NCBI RefSeq assembly: GCF_026230105.1
Contig: NC_079479.1
Span: forward strand, 16,441,734-16,505,733
Source of the DNA: Diorhabda sublineata
Lineage: Eukaryota; Arthropoda; Insecta; Coleoptera; Chrysomelidae
Direction of reading: 5' to 3'
Length of the DNA: 64,000 bases
In this document: positions 36,545 to 50,143 of the stretch, one piece after another
Layout: each line of letters starts with the position of its first letter
How positions within the stretch are numbered: the stretch's first letter is position 1
The notes under the pieces: model-generated
Databases searched by the model: none
Seen by the model: only the letters and a program-made list of their open reading frames with translations
Told to the model about the DNA's origin: nothing
Translations under genes and position numbers: made by a program

Positions 36545-39540
36545 ACTTTGTGTTGATTGAAAATTTTCAAAGTCTATCTTCCTCATTTGAAGTCGAATTT
36601 CAACATTTCTCATATATTTGAATGAGTTCGCATCTAACTTTATCAGATATCGTCGATTTACATTCATTGAAGCCCATTGAAGTCGATTCCCACTTTGTGT
36701 TGATTGAAAATTTTCAAAGTCTATCTTCCTCATTTGAAGTCGAATTTCAACATTCCTTATATATTTGAATGAGTTTGTATCTGACTTTGTCAGATATCGT
36801 CGATTTACATCCATTGAACCCCATTGAAGTCGATTCTCACTTTGTGTTGATTGAAAATTTTCAAAGTCTATCTTCCTCATTTGAAGTCGAATTTCAACAT
36901 TTCTCATATATTTAAATGAGTTCGCATCTAACTTTATCAGATATCGTCGATTTACATTCATTGAAGCCCATTGAAGTCGATTCCCACTTTGTGTTGATTG
37001 AAAATATTCAAAGTCTATCTTCCTCATTTGAAGTCGAATTTCAAGATTTCTCATATATTTGAATGAGTTTGCATCTAACTTTGTCAGATATCGTCGATTT
37101 ACATTCATTGAAGCCCATTGAAGTCGATTCCCACTTTGTGTTGATTGAAAATTTTCAAAGTCTATCTTCCTTATTTGGAGTCGAATTTCAACATATCTTA
37201 TATATTTGAATGAGTTTGCATCTAACTTTGTCAGATGTCGTCGATTTACATTCATTGAAGCCCATTGAAGTCGATTCTCACTTTGTGTTGATTGAAAATT
37301 TTCAAAGTCTATCTTCCTCATTTGAAGTCGAATTTCAACATTTCTTATATATTTGAATGAGTTTGTATCTGACTTTGTCAGATATCGTCGATTTACATCC
37401 ATTGAAGCCCATTGAAGTCGATTGTCACTTTGTGTTGATTGAAAATTTTCAAAGTCTATCTTCCTCATTTGAAGTCGAATTCCAACATTTCTTATATTTT
37501 TGAATGAGTTCGCATTTAACTTTATCAGATATCGTCGATTCACATCCATTGAAGCCCATTGAAGTCGATTCCCACTTTGTGTTGATTGAAAATTTTCAAA
37601 GTCTGTCTTCCTCATTTGAGGTCGAATTTCAACATTTCTTATATTTTTGAATGTGTTTTTATCTGACTTTGTCAGATATCGTCGATTTACATTCATTAAA
37701 GCCCATTGAAGTCGATTCTCACTTTGTGTTGATTGAAAATTTTCAAAGTCTATCTTCCTTATTGGAAGTCGAATTTCAACATTTCTTATATATTTGAATG
37801 AGTTTGCATCTAACTTTGTCAGATATCGTCGATTTACATTCATTGAAGCCCTTTGAAGTCGATTCTCACTTTGTGTTGATTGAAAATTTTCAAAGTCTAT
37901 CTTCCTCATTTGAGGTCGAATTTCAACATTTCTCATATATTTGAATGAGTTTGCATCTAACTTTATCAGATATCGTCGATTTACATTCATTGAAGCCCAT
38001 TGAAGTCGATTCCCACTTTGTGTTGATTGAAAATTTTCAAAGTCTATCTTCCTCATTTGAAGTCGAATTTCAACATTTCTTATATATTTGAATGAGTTTG
38101 TATCTGACTTTGTCAGATATCGTCGATTTACATCCATTGAAGCCCATTGAAGTCGATTGTCACTTCGTGTTGATTGAAAATTTTCAAAGTCTATCTTCAT
38201 CATTTGAAGTCGAATTTCAACATTCCTTATATTTTTGAATGAGTTCGCATCTAACTTTATCAGATATCGTCGATTTACATTCATTGAAGCCCATTGAGGT
38301 CGATTCCCACTTTGTGTTGATTGAAAATTTTCAAAGTCTACCTTCCTTATTTGAAGTCGAATTTCAACATTTCTTATATATTTGAATGAGTTGGTATCTG
38401 ACTTTGTCAGATATCATCGATTTACATTCATTGAAGCCCATTGAAGTCGATTCTCACTTAGTGTTGATTGAAAATTTTCAAAGTCTAGCTTCCCCATTTG
38501 TGGTCGAATTTCAACATTTCTTATATTTTTGAATGAGTTTGTATCTGACTTTGTCAGATATCGTCGATTTACATTCATTAAAGCCCATTGAAGTCGTTTC
38601 TCACTTTGTGTTGATTGAAAATTTTCAAAGTCTATCTTCCTCATTTGAAGTCGAATTTCAACATTTCTTATATTTTTGAATGAGTTTGTATCTGACTTTG
38701 TCAGATATCGTCGATTTACATTCATTAAAGCCGATTGGAGTCGATTCTCACTTTGTGTTGATTGAAAATTTTCAAAGTCTATCTTCCTCATTTAAAGTCG
38801 AATTTCAAAATTTCTCATATATTTGAATGAGTTCGCATCTAACTTTATCAGATATCGTCGATTTACATTCATTGAAGCCCTTTGAAGTCGATTCCCACTT
38901 TGTGTTGATTGAAAATTTTCAAAGTCTATTTTCCTCATTTGTATCGAATTTCAACATTTCTTATATATTTGAATGAGTTTGTATCTGACTTTGTCAGATA
39001 TCGTCGATTTACATCCATTGAAGCCCATTGAAGTCGATTCTCACTTTGTGTTGATTGAAAATTTTCAAAGTCTATCTTCCTCATTTGAAGTCGAATTTCA
39101 ACATTTCTCATATATTTAAATGAGTTCGCATCTAACTTTATCAGATATCGTCGATTTACATTCATTGAAGCCCATTGAAGTCGATTCCCACTTTGTGTTG
39201 ATTGAAAATTTTCAAAGTCTATCTTCCTCATTTGAAGTCGAATTTCAACATTTCTCATATATTTGAATGAGTTTGCATCTAACTTTGTCAGATATCATCG
39301 ATTTACATTCATTAAAGCCCATTGGAGTCGATTCTCACTTTGTGTTGATTGATAATTTTCAAAGTCTATCTTCCTTATTTGAAGTCGAATTTCAACATTT
39401 CTTATATATTTGAATGAGTTTGCATCTAACTTTGTCAGATATCGTCGATTTACATTCATTGAAGCCCATTGAAGTCGATTCTCACTTTGTGTTGATTGAA
39501 AATTTTCGAAGTCTATCTTCCTCATTTGAAGTCGAATTTC
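36545..39540. repeat. Large duplicated block, copy 1 (~3.0 kb)
   Basis: Matches about 40,513-43,360. Shared rare variants include AAAATATTCAAAG (37,001 and 40,975), CAGATGTCGTCG, GAATGTGTTTTTATC, CATTCCTTATA and the 146-bp TTTGTATCG monomer. Offset is 3,968 on the left side and 3,821 on the right side, so this copy has one monomer more, near 37.8-37.9 kb. Confidence 0.88.
38825..38970. repeat. 146-bp monomer, TTTGTATCG type
   Basis: TTTGAAGTCG is changed to TTTGTATCG at about 38,940. It differs from the TTTGTGTCG type by one base. Confidence 0.9.
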
Positions 39541-42105
39541 AACATTTCTCATATATTTGAATGAGTTCGCATCTAACTTTATCAGATATCGTCGATTTAC
39601 ATTCATTAAAGCCCATTGGAGTCGATTCTCACTTTGTGTTGATTGAAAATTTTCAAAGTCTATCTTCCTCATTTGAAGTCGAATTTCAACATTTCTCATA
39701 TATTGGAATGAGTTCGCATCTAACTTTATCAGATATCGTCGATTTACATTCATTAAAGCCCATTGGAGTCGATTCTCACTTTGTGTTGATTGAAAATTTT
39801 CAAAGTCTATCTTCCTCATTTGAAGTCGAATATCAACATTTCTCATATATTTGAATGAGTTCGCATCTAACTTTATCAGATATCGTCGATTTACATTCAT
39901 TGAAGCCCATTGAAGTCGATTCCCACTTTGTGTTGATTGAAAATTTTCAAAGTCTATCTTCCTCATTTGAAGTCGAATTTCAACATTTCTCATATATTTG
40001 AATGAGTTTGCATCTAACTTTGTCAGATATCGTCGATTTACATTCATTGAAGCCCATTGAAGTCGATTCTCACTTTGTGTTGATTGAAAATTTTCAAAGT
40101 CTATCTTCCTCATTTGAAGTCGAATTTCAACATTCCTTATATTTTTGAATGAGTTCGCATCTAACTTTATCAGATATCGTCGATTTACATTCATTGAAGC
40201 CCATTGAAGTCGATTCCCACTTTGTGTTGATTGAAAATTTTCAAAGTCTATCTTCCTCATTTGAAGTCGAATTTCAACATTTCTTATATATTTGAATGAG
40301 TTTGTATCTGACTTTGTCAGATATCGTCGATTTACATCCATTGAAGCCCATTGAAGTCGATTCTCACTTTGTGTTGATTGAAAATTTTCAAAGTCTATCT
40401 TCCTCATTTGAAGTCGAATTTCAACATTTCTCATATATTTAAATGAGTTCGCATCTAAATTTATCAGATATCGTCGATTTACATTCATTGAAGCCCATTG
40501 AAGTCGATTCTCACTTTGTGTTGATTGAAAATTTTCAAAGTCTATCTTCCTCATTTGAAGTCGAATTTCAACATTTCTCATATATTTGAATGAGTTCGCA
40601 TCTAACTTTATCAGATATCGTCGATTTACATTCATTGAAGCCCATTGAAGTCGATTCCCACTTTGTGTTGATTGAAAATTTTCAAAGTCTATCTTCCTCA
40701 TTTGAAGTCGAATTTCAACATTCCTTATATATTTGAATGAGTTTGTATCTGACTTTGTCAGATATCGTCGATTTACATCCATTGAACCCCATTGAAGTCG
40801 ATTCTCACTTTGTGTTGATTGAAAATTTTCAAAGTCTATCTTCCTCATTTGAAGTCGAATTTCAACATTTCTCATATATTTAAATGAGTTCGCATCTAAC
40901 TTTATCAGATATCGTCGATTTACATTCATTGAAGCCCATTGAAGTCGATTCCCACTTTGTGTTGATTGAAAATATTCAAAGTCTATCTTCCTCATTTGAA
41001 GTCGAATTTCAAGATTTCTCATATATTTGAATGAGTTTGCATCTAACTTTGTCAGATATCGTCGATTTACATTCATTGAAGCCCATTGAAGTCGATTCCC
41101 ACTTTGTGTTGATTGAAAATTTTCAAAGTCTATCTTCCTTATTTGGAGTCGAATTTCAACATATCTTATATATTTGAATGAGTTTGCATCTAACTTTGTC
41201 AGATGTCGTCGATTTACATTCATTGAAGCCCATTGAAGTCGATTCTCACTTTGTGTTGATTGAAAATTTTCAAAGTCTATCTTCCTCATTTGAAGTCGAA
41301 TTTCAACATTTCTTATATATTTGAATGAGTTTGTATCTGACTTTGTCAGATATCGTCGATTTACATCCATTGAAGCCCATTGAAGTCGATTGTCACTTTG
41401 TGTTGATTGAAAATTTTCAAAGTCTATCTTCCTCATTTGAAGTCGAATTCCAACATTTCTTATATTTTTGAATGAGTTCGCATTTAACTTTATCAGATAT
41501 CGTCGATTCACATCCATTGAAGCCCATTGAAGTCGATTCCCACTTTGTGTTGATTGAAAATTTTCAAAGTCTATCTTCCTCATTTGAGGTCGAATTTCAA
41601 CATTTCTTATATTTTTGAATGTGTTTTTATCTGACTTTGTCAGATATCGTCGATTTACATTCATTAAAGCCCATTGAAGTCGATTCTCACTTTGTGTTGA
41701 TTGAAAATTTTCAAAGTCTATCTTCCTTATTTGAAGTCGAATTTCAACATTTCTTATATATTTGAATGAGTTTGCATCTAACTTTGTCAGATATCGTCGA
41801 TTTACATTCATTGAAGCCCATTGAAGTCGATTCCCACTTTGTGTTGATTGAAAATTTTCAAAGTCTATCTTCCTCATTTGAAGTCGAATTTCAACATTTC
41901 TTATATATTTGAATGAGTTTGTATCTGACTTTGTCAGATATCGTCGATTTACATCCATTGAAGCCCATTGAAGTCGATTGTCACTTCGTGTTGATTGAAA
42001 ATTTTCAAAGTCTATCTTCATCATTTGAAGTCGAATTTCAACATTCCTTATATTTTTGAATGAGTTCGCATCTAACTTTATCAGATATCGTCGATTTACA
42101 TTCAT
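39295..42105 (-). other. Longest open frame (936 codons), probably not a gene
   Basis: Stop-free minus-strand frame of about 19 monomers, each giving a 49-residue repeat with IDFENFQST and RNVEIRLQM words. It exists because 147 is divisible by three and the consensus has no stop in this frame. It has no promoter or unique start: it opens at a methionine codon present in every unit and stops where a TATCATCG subtype gives TGA. The related frame at 36,440-38,284 is the duplicated counterpart. The residues are basic and hydrophilic, with no signal peptide, membrane segment or recognisable domain. Plus-strand frames in the same monomers are open for nearly one unit too. Confidence 0.5.
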
Positions 42106-43360
42106 TGAAGCCCATTGAAGTCGATTCCCACTTTGTGTTGATTGAAAATTTTCAAAGTCTACCTTCCTTATTTGAAGTCGAATTTCAACATTTCTTATAT
42201 ATTTGAATGAGTTGGTATCTGACTTTGTCAGATATCATCGATTTACATTCATTGAAGCCCATTGAAGTCGATTCTCACTTAGTGTTGATTGAAAATTTTC
42301 AAAGTCTAGCTTCCCCATTTGAGGTCGAATTTCAACATTTCTTATATTTTTGAATGAGTTTGTATCTGACTTTGTCAGATATCGTCGATTTACATTCATT
42401 AAAGCCCATTGAAGTCGATTCTCACTTTGTGTTGATTGAAAATTTTCAAAGTCTATCTTCCTCATTTGAAGTCGAATTTCAACATTTCTTATATTTTTGA
42501 ATGAGTTTGTATCTGACTTTGTCAGATATCGTCGATTTACATTCATTAAAGCCGATTGGAGTCGATTCTCACTTTGTGTTGATTGAAAATTTTCAAAGTC
42601 TATCTTCCTCATTTAAAGTCGAATTTCAAAATTTCTCATATATTTGAATGAGTTCGCATCTAACTTTATCAGATATCGTCGATTTACATTCATTGAAGCC
42701 CTTTGAAGTCGATTCCCACTTTGTGTTGATTGAAAATTTTCAAAGTCTATTTTCCTCATTTGTATCGAATTTCAACATTTCTTATATATTTGAATGAGTT
42801 TGTATCTGACTTTGTCAGATATCGTCGATTTACATCCATTGAAGCCCATTGAAGTCGATTCTCACTTTGTGTTGATTGAAAATTTTCAAAGTCTATCTTC
42901 CTCATTTGAAGTCGAATTTCAACATTTCTCATATATTTAAATGAGTTCGCATCTAACTTTATCAGATATCGTCGATTTACATTCATTGAAGCCCATTGAA
43001 GTCGATTCCCACTTTGTGTTGATTGAAAATTTTCAAAGTCTATCTTCCTCATTTGAAGTCGAATTTCAACATTTCTCATATATTTGAATGAGTTTGCATC
43101 TAACTTTGTCAGATATCATCGATTTACATTCATTAAAGCCCATTGGAGTCGATTCTCACTTTGTGTTGATTGATAATTTTCAAAGTCTATCTTCCTTATT
43201 TGAAGTCGAATTTCAACATTTCTTATATATTTGAATGAGTTTGCATCTAACTTTGTCAGATATCGTCGATTTACATTCATTGAAGCCCATTGAAGTCGAT
43301 TCTCACTTTGTGTTGATTGAAAATTTTCAAAGTCTATCTTCCTCATTTGAAGTCGAATTT
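40513..43360. repeat. Large duplicated block, copy 2 (~2.85 kb)
   Basis: Counterpart of 36.5-39.5 kb, shorter by exactly one 147-bp monomer. The two copies are separated by about 1 kb that matches about 47.3-48.3 kb instead, through the shared GAATATCAACATT at 39,829 and 47,471. Confidence 0.86.
42646..42791. repeat. 146-bp monomer, TTTGTATCG type
   Basis: Copy of the 38.9 kb variant at offset 3,821, within the large duplicated block. Confidence 0.9.
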
Positions 43361-44557
43361 TAACATTTCTTATATATTTGAATGAGTTTGCATCTGACTT
43401 TGTCAGATATCGTCGATTTACATTCATTAAAGCCCATTGGAGTCGATTCTCACTTTGTGTTGATTGAAAATTTTCAAATTCTATCTTCCTCATTTGAAGT
43501 CGAATTTCAACATTTCTCATATATTTGAATGAGTTCGCATCTAACTTTATCAGATATCGTCGATTTACATTCATTAAAGCCCATTGGAGTCGATTCTCAC
43601 TTTGTGTTGATTGAAAATTTTCAAAGTCTATCTTCCTCATTTGAAGTCGAATTTCAACATTTCTCATATATTTGAATGAGTTCGCATCTAACTTTATCAG
43701 ATATCGTCGATTTACATTCATTGAAGCCCATTGAAGTCGATTCCCACTTTTTGTTGATTGAAAATTTTCAAAGTCTATCTTCCTCATTTGAAGTCGAATT
43801 TCAACATTTCTCATATATTTAAATGAGTTCGCATCTAACTTTATCAGATATCGTCGATTTACATTCATTGAAGCCCATTGAAGTCGATTCCCACTTTGTG
43901 TTGATTGAAAATTTTCAAAGTCTATCTTCCTCATTTGAAGTCGAATTTCAACATTTCTCATATATTGGAATGAGTTTGCATCTAACTTTGTCAGATATCA
44001 TCGATTTACATTCATTAAAGCCCATTGGAGTCGATTCTCACTTTGTGTTGATTGAAAATTTTCAAAGTCTATCTTCCTCATTTGAAGTCGAATTTCAACA
44101 TTTCTCATATATTTGAATGAGTTCGCATCTAACTTTATCAGATATCGTCGATTTACATTCATTAAAGCCCATTGGAGTCGATTCTCACTTTGTGTTGATT
44201 GAAAATTTTCAAATTCTATCTTCCTCATTTGAAGTCGAATTTCAACATTTCTCATATATTTGAATGAGTTCGCATCTAACTTTATCAGATATCGTCGATT
44301 TACATTCATTAAAGCCCATTGGAGTCGATTCTCACTTTGTGTTGATTGAAAATTTTCAAATTCTATCTTCCTCATTTGAAGTCGAATTTCAACATTTCTC
44401 ATATATTTGAATGAGTTCGCATCTAACTTTATCAGATATCGTCGATTTACATTCATTAAAGCCCATTGGAGTCGATTCTCACTTTGTGTTGATTGAAAAT
44501 TTTCAAAGTCTATCTTCCTCATTTGAAGTCGAATTTCAACATTTCTCATATATTTGA

Positions 44558-45439
44558 ATGAGTTCGCATCTAACTTTATCAGATATCGTCGATTTACATT
44601 CATTAAAGCCCATTGGAGTTGATTCTCACTTTGTGTTGATTGAAAATTTTCAAAGTCTATCTTCCTCATTTGAAGTCGAATTTCAACATTTCTCATATAT
44701 TGGAATGAGTTCGCATCTAACTTTATCAGATATCGTCGATTTACATTCATTGAAGCCCATTGAAGTCGATTCCCACTTTGTGTTGATTGAAAATTTTCAA
44801 AGTCTATCTTCCTCATTTGAAGTCGAATTTCAACATTTCTCATATATTTGAATGAGTTTGCATCTAACTTTGTCAGATATCGTCGATTTACATTCATTGA
44901 AGCCCATTGAAGTCGATTCTCACTTTGTGTTGATTGAAAATTTTCAAAGTCTATCTTCCTCATTTGAAGTCGAATTTCAACATTTCTCATATATTTAAAT
45001 GAGTTCGCATCTAACTTTATCAGATATCGTCGATTTACATTCATTGAAGCCCATTGAAGTCGATTCCCACTTTGTGTTGATTGAAAATTTTCAAAGTCTA
45101 TCTTCCTCATTTGAAGTCGAATTTCAACATTTCTCATATATTTGAATGAGTTTGCATCTAACTTTGTCAGATATCATCGATTTACATTCATTAAAGCCCA
45201 TTGGAGTCGATTCCCACTTTGTGTTGATTGAAAATTTTCAAAGTCTATCTTCCTCATTTGAAGTCGAATTTCAACATTTCTCATATATTTGAATGAGTTT
45301 GCATCTAACTTTGTCAGATATCGTCGATTTACATTCATTAAAGCCCATTGGAGTCGATTCTCACTTTGTGTTGATTGAAAATTTTCAAAGTCTATCTTCC
45401 TCATTTGAAGTCGAATTTCAACATTTCTCATATATTTGA
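44558..45439. repeat. 6-monomer higher-order repeat, unit 1 (882 bp)
   Basis: The private CATTGGAGTTGATTC change occurs at 44,611, 45,493 and 46,375, spaced exactly 882 bp apart. Confidence 0.87.
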
Positions 45440-46321
45440 ATGAGTTCGCATCTAACTTTATCAGATATCGTCGATTTACATTCATTAAAGCCCATTGGAG
45501 TTGATTCTCACTTTGTGTTGATTGAAAATTTTCAAAGTCTATCTTCCTCATTTGAAGTCGAATTTCAACATTTCTCATATATTGGAATGAGTTCGCATCT
45601 AACTTTATCAGATATCGTCGATTTACATTCATTGAAGCCCATTGAAGTCGATTCCCACTTTGTGTTGATTGAAAATTTTCAAAGTCTATCTTCCTCATTT
45701 GAAGTCGAATTTCAACATTTCTCATATATTTGAATGAGTTTGCATCTAACTTTGTCAGATATCGTCGATTTACATTCATTGAAGCCCATTGAAGTCGATT
45801 CTCACTTTGTGTTGATTGAAAATTTTCAAAGTCTATCTTCCTCATTTGAAGTCGAATTTCAACATTTCTCATATATTTAAATGAGTTCGCATCTAACTTT
45901 ATCAGATATCGTCGATTTACATTCATTGAAGCCCATTGAAGTCGATTCCCACTTTGTGTTGATTGAAAATTTTCAAAGTCTATCTTCCTCATTTGAAGTC
46001 GAATTTCAACATTTCTCATATATTTGAATGAGTTTGCATCTAACTTTGTCAGATATCATCGATTTACATTCATTAAAGCCCATTGGAGTCGATTCTCACT
46101 TTGTGTTGATTGAAAATTTTCAAAGTCTATCTTCCTTATTTGAAGTCGAATTTCAACATTTCTTATATATTTGAATGAGTTTGCATCTAACTTTGTCAGA
46201 TATCGTCGATTTACATTCATTGAAGCCCATTGAAGTCGATTCTCACTTTGTGTTGATTGAAAATTTTCGAAGTCTATCTTCCTCATTTGAAGTCGAATTT
46301 CAACATTTCTCATATATTTGA
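45440..46321. repeat. 6-monomer higher-order repeat, unit 2 (882 bp)
   Basis: Same subtype order as unit 1, including the GGAGTTGATTC monomer followed by an ATATTGGAATGAG junction. Confidence 0.87.
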
Positions 46322-46745
46322 ATGAGTTCGCATCTAACTTTATCAGATATCGTCGATTTACATTCATTAAAGCCCATTGGAGTTGATTCTCACTTTGTGT
46401 TGATTGAAAATTTTCAAAGTCTATCTTCCTCATTTGAAGTCGAATTTCAACATTTCTCATATATTGGAATGAGTTCGCATCTAACTTTATCAGATATCGT
46501 CGATTTACATTCATTGAAGCCCATTGAAGTCGATTCCCACTTTGTGTTGATTGAAAATTTTCAAAGTCTATCTTCCTCATTTGAAGTCGAATTTCAACAT
46601 TTCTCATATATTTGAATGAGTTTGCATCTAACTTTGTCAGATATCGTCGATTTACATTCATTGAAGCCCATTGAAGTCGATTCTCACTTTGTGTTGATTG
46701 AAAATTTTCAAAGTCTATCTTCCTCATTTGAAGTCGAATTTCAAC
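46322..46745. repeat. 6-monomer higher-order repeat, partial unit 3
   Basis: Same register for about three monomers. At about 46,746 the sequence changes to the CATTCCTTATATTTT monomer, which marks the start of a different block. Confidence 0.8.
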
Positions 46746-47203
46746 ATTCCTTATATTTTTGAATGAGTTCGCATCTAACTTTATCAGATATCGTCGATTT
46801 ACATTCATTGAAGCCCATTGAAGTCGATTCCCACTTTGTGTTGATTGAAAATTTTCAAAGTCTATCTTCCTCATTTGAAGTCGAATTTCAACATTTCTTA
46901 TATATTTGAATGAGTTTGTATCTGACTTTGTCAGATATCGTCGATTTACATCCATTGAAGCCCATTGAAGTCGATTCTCACTTTGTGTTGATTGAAAATT
47001 TTCAAAGTCTATCTTCCTCATTTGAAGTCGAATTTCAACATTTCTCATATATTAAAATGAGTTCGCATCTAAATTTATCAGATATCGTCGATTTACATTC
47101 ATTGAAGCCCATTGAAGTCGATTCTCACTTTGTGTTGATTGAAAATTTTCAAAGTCTATCTTCCTCATTTGAAGTCGAATTTCAACATTTCTCATATATT
47201 TGA

Positions 47204-48232
47204 ATGAGTTTGCATCTAACTTTGTCAGATATCATCGATTTACATTCATTAAAGCCCATTGGAGTCGATTCTCACTTTGTGTTGATTGAAAATTTTCAAA
47301 GTCTATCTTCCTCATTTGAAGTCGAATTTCAACATTTCTCATATATTGGAATGAGTTCGCATCTAACTTTATCAGATATCGTCGATTTACATTCATTAAA
47401 GCCCATTGGAGTCGATTCTCACTTTGTGTTGATTGAAAATTTTCAAAGTCTATCTTCCTCATTTGAAGTCGAATATCAACATTTCTCATATATTTGAATG
47501 AGTTCGCATCTAACTTTATCAGATATCGTCGATTTACATTCATTGAAGCCCATTGAAGTCGATTCCCACTTTGTGTTGATTGAAAATTTTCAAAGTCTAT
47601 CTTCCTCATTTGAAGTCGAATTTCAACATTTCTCATATATTTGAATGAGTTTGCATCTAACTTTGTCAGATATCGTCGATTTACATTCATTGAAGCCCAT
47701 TGAAGTCGATTCTCACTTTGTGTTGATTGAAAATTTTCAAAGTCTATCTTCCTCATTTGAAGTCGAATTTCAACATTCCTTATATTTTTGAATGAGTTCG
47801 CATCTAACTTTATCAGATATCGTCGATTTACATTCATTGAAGCCCATTGAAGTCGATTCCCACTTTGTGTTGATTGAAAATTTTCAAAGTCTATCTTCCT
47901 CATTTGAAGTCGAATTTCAACATTTCTTATATATTTGAATGAGTTTGTATCTGACTTTGTCAGATATCGTCGATTTACATCCATTGAAGCCCATTGAAGT
48001 CGATTCTCACTTTGTGTTGATTGAAAATTTTCAAAGTCTATCTTCCTCATTTGAAGTCGAATTTCAACATTTCTCATATATTTAAATGAGTTCGCATCTA
48101 AATTTATCAGATATCGTCGATTTACATTCATTGAAGCCCATTGAAGTCGATTCTCACTTTGTGTTGATTGAAAATTTTCAAAGTCTATCTTCCTCATTTG
48201 AAGTCGAATTTCAACATTTCTCATATATTTGA
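47204..48232. repeat. 7-monomer higher-order repeat, unit 1 (1,029 bp)
   Basis: Repeated at 48,233 with offset 1,029 (7 x 147) and the same order of variants, including CATTCCTTATATTTT and TATTGGAATGAG. Confidence 0.87.
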
Positions 48233-49261
48233 ATGAGTTTGCATCTAACTTTGTCAGATATCATCGATTTACATTCATTAAAGCCCATTGGAGTCGATTC
48301 TCACTTTGTGTTGATTGAAAATTTTCAAAGTCTATCTTCCTCATTTGAAGTCGAATTTCAACATTTCTCATATATTGGAATGAGTTCGCATCTAACTTTA
48401 TCAGATATCGTCGATTTACATTCATTAAAGCCCATTGGAGTCGATTCTCACTTTGTGTTGATTGAAAATTTTCAAAGTCTATCTTCCTCATTTGAAGTCG
48501 AATTTCAACATTTCTCATATATTTGAATGAGTTCGCATCTAACTTTATCAGATATCGTCGATTTACATTCATTGAAGCCCATTGAAGTCGATTCCCACTT
48601 TGTGTTGATTGAAAATTTTCAAAGTCTATCTTCCTCATTTGAAGTCGAATTTCAACATTTCTCATATATTTGAATGAGTTTGCATCTAACTTTGTCAGAT
48701 ATCGTCGATTTACATTCATTGAAGCCCATTGAAGTCGATTCTCACTTTGTGTTGATTGAAAATTTTCAAAGTCTATCTTCCTCATTTGAAGTCGAATTTC
48801 AACATTCCTTATATTTTTGAATGAGTTCGCATCTAACTTTATCAGATATCGTCGATTTACATTCATTGAAGCCCATTGAAGTCGATTCCCACTTTGTGTT
48901 GATTGAAAATTTTCAAAGTCTATCTTCCTCATTTGAAGTCGAATTTCAACATTTCTTATATATTTGAATGAGTTTGTATCTGACTTTGTCAGATATCGTC
49001 GATTTACATCCATTGAAGCCCATTGAAGTCGATTCTCACTTTGTGTTGATTGAAAATTTTCAAAGTCTATCTTCCTCATTTGAATTCGAATTTCAACATT
49101 TCTCATATATTTAAATGAGTTCGCATCTAACTTTATCAGATATCGTCGATTTACATTCATTGAAGCCCATTGAAGTCGATTCTCACTTTGTGTTGATTGA
49201 AAATTTTCAAAGTCTATCTTCCTCATTTGAAGTCGAATTTCAACATTTCTCATATATTTGA
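48233..49261. repeat. 7-monomer higher-order repeat, unit 2 (1,029 bp)
   Basis: Copy of the preceding unit. Differences include GAATTTCAAC near 48,500 against GAATATCAAC, and TTTGAATTCGAA near 49,081, which creates an EcoRI site. Confidence 0.86.
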
Positions 49262-49970
49262 ATGAGTTTGCATCTAACTTTGTCAGATATCATCGATTTA
49301 CATTCATTAAAGCCCATTGGAGTCGATTCTCACTTTGTGTTGATTGAAAATTTTCAAAGTCTATCTTCCTTATTTGAAGTCGAATTTCAACATTTCTTAT
49401 ATATTTGAATGAGTTTGCATCTAACTTTGTCAGATATCGTCGATTTACATTCATTGAAGCCCATTGAAGTCGATTCTCACTTTGTGTTGATTGAAATTTT
49501 TCAAAGTCTATCTTCCTCATTTGAAGTCGAATTTCAACATTTCTCATATATTTGAATGAGTTCGCATCTAACTTTATCAGATATCGTCGATTTACATTCA
49601 TTGAAGCCCATTGAAGTCGATTCCCACTTTGTGTTGATTGAAAATTTTCAAAGTCTATCTTCCTTATTTGAAGTCGAATTTCAACATTTCTTATATATTT
49701 GAATGAGTTTGCATCTAACTTTGTCAGATATCGTCGATTTACATTCATTGAAGCCCATTGAAGTCGATTCTCACTTTGTGTTGATTGAAATTTTTCAAAG
49801 TCTATCTTCCTCATTTGAAGTCGAATTTCAACATTTCTCATATATTTGAATGAGTTCGCATCTAACTTTATCAGATATCGTCGATTTACATTCATTGAAG
49901 CCCATTGAAGTCGATTCCCACTTTGTGTTGATTGAAAATTTTCAAAGTCTATCTTCCTCATTTGAATTCG
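49262..49970. repeat. Block with alternating dimers, copy 1
   Basis: Repeats at +882 (about 50,144-50,852). Inside it, monomers with GAAATTTTTCAAAG alternate with normal ones every 294 bp (near 49,494 and 49,788), a two-monomer subrepeat. Confidence 0.8.
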
Positions 49971-50143
49971 AATTTCAACATTTCTCATATATTTAAATGA
50001 GTTCGCATCTAACTTTATCAGATATCGTCGATTTACATTCATTGAAGCCCATTGAAGTCGATTCTCACTTTGTGTTGATTGAAAATTTTCAAAGTCTATC
50101 TTCCTCATTTGAAGTCGAATTTCAACATTTCTCATATATTTGA

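Larger units (their letters stand above)
32331..43360. repeat. Array domain C
   Basis: The left part (about 33.1-35.1 kb) is a copy of 13.6-15.5 kb. It is followed by a 5-monomer unit, and then by the two copies of a ~2.8-3.0 kb block that starts near 36.5 and 40.5 kb. The longest open frames of the window lie here because stop-carrying subtypes are sparse. Boundaries are approximate. Confidence 0.6.

Noticed and set aside
39561..48526. Plus-strand 97-codon frames as genes
   Set aside because: They are two satellite monomers joined by loss of one TGA. They overlap longer minus-strand frames and recur at the higher-order spacing.
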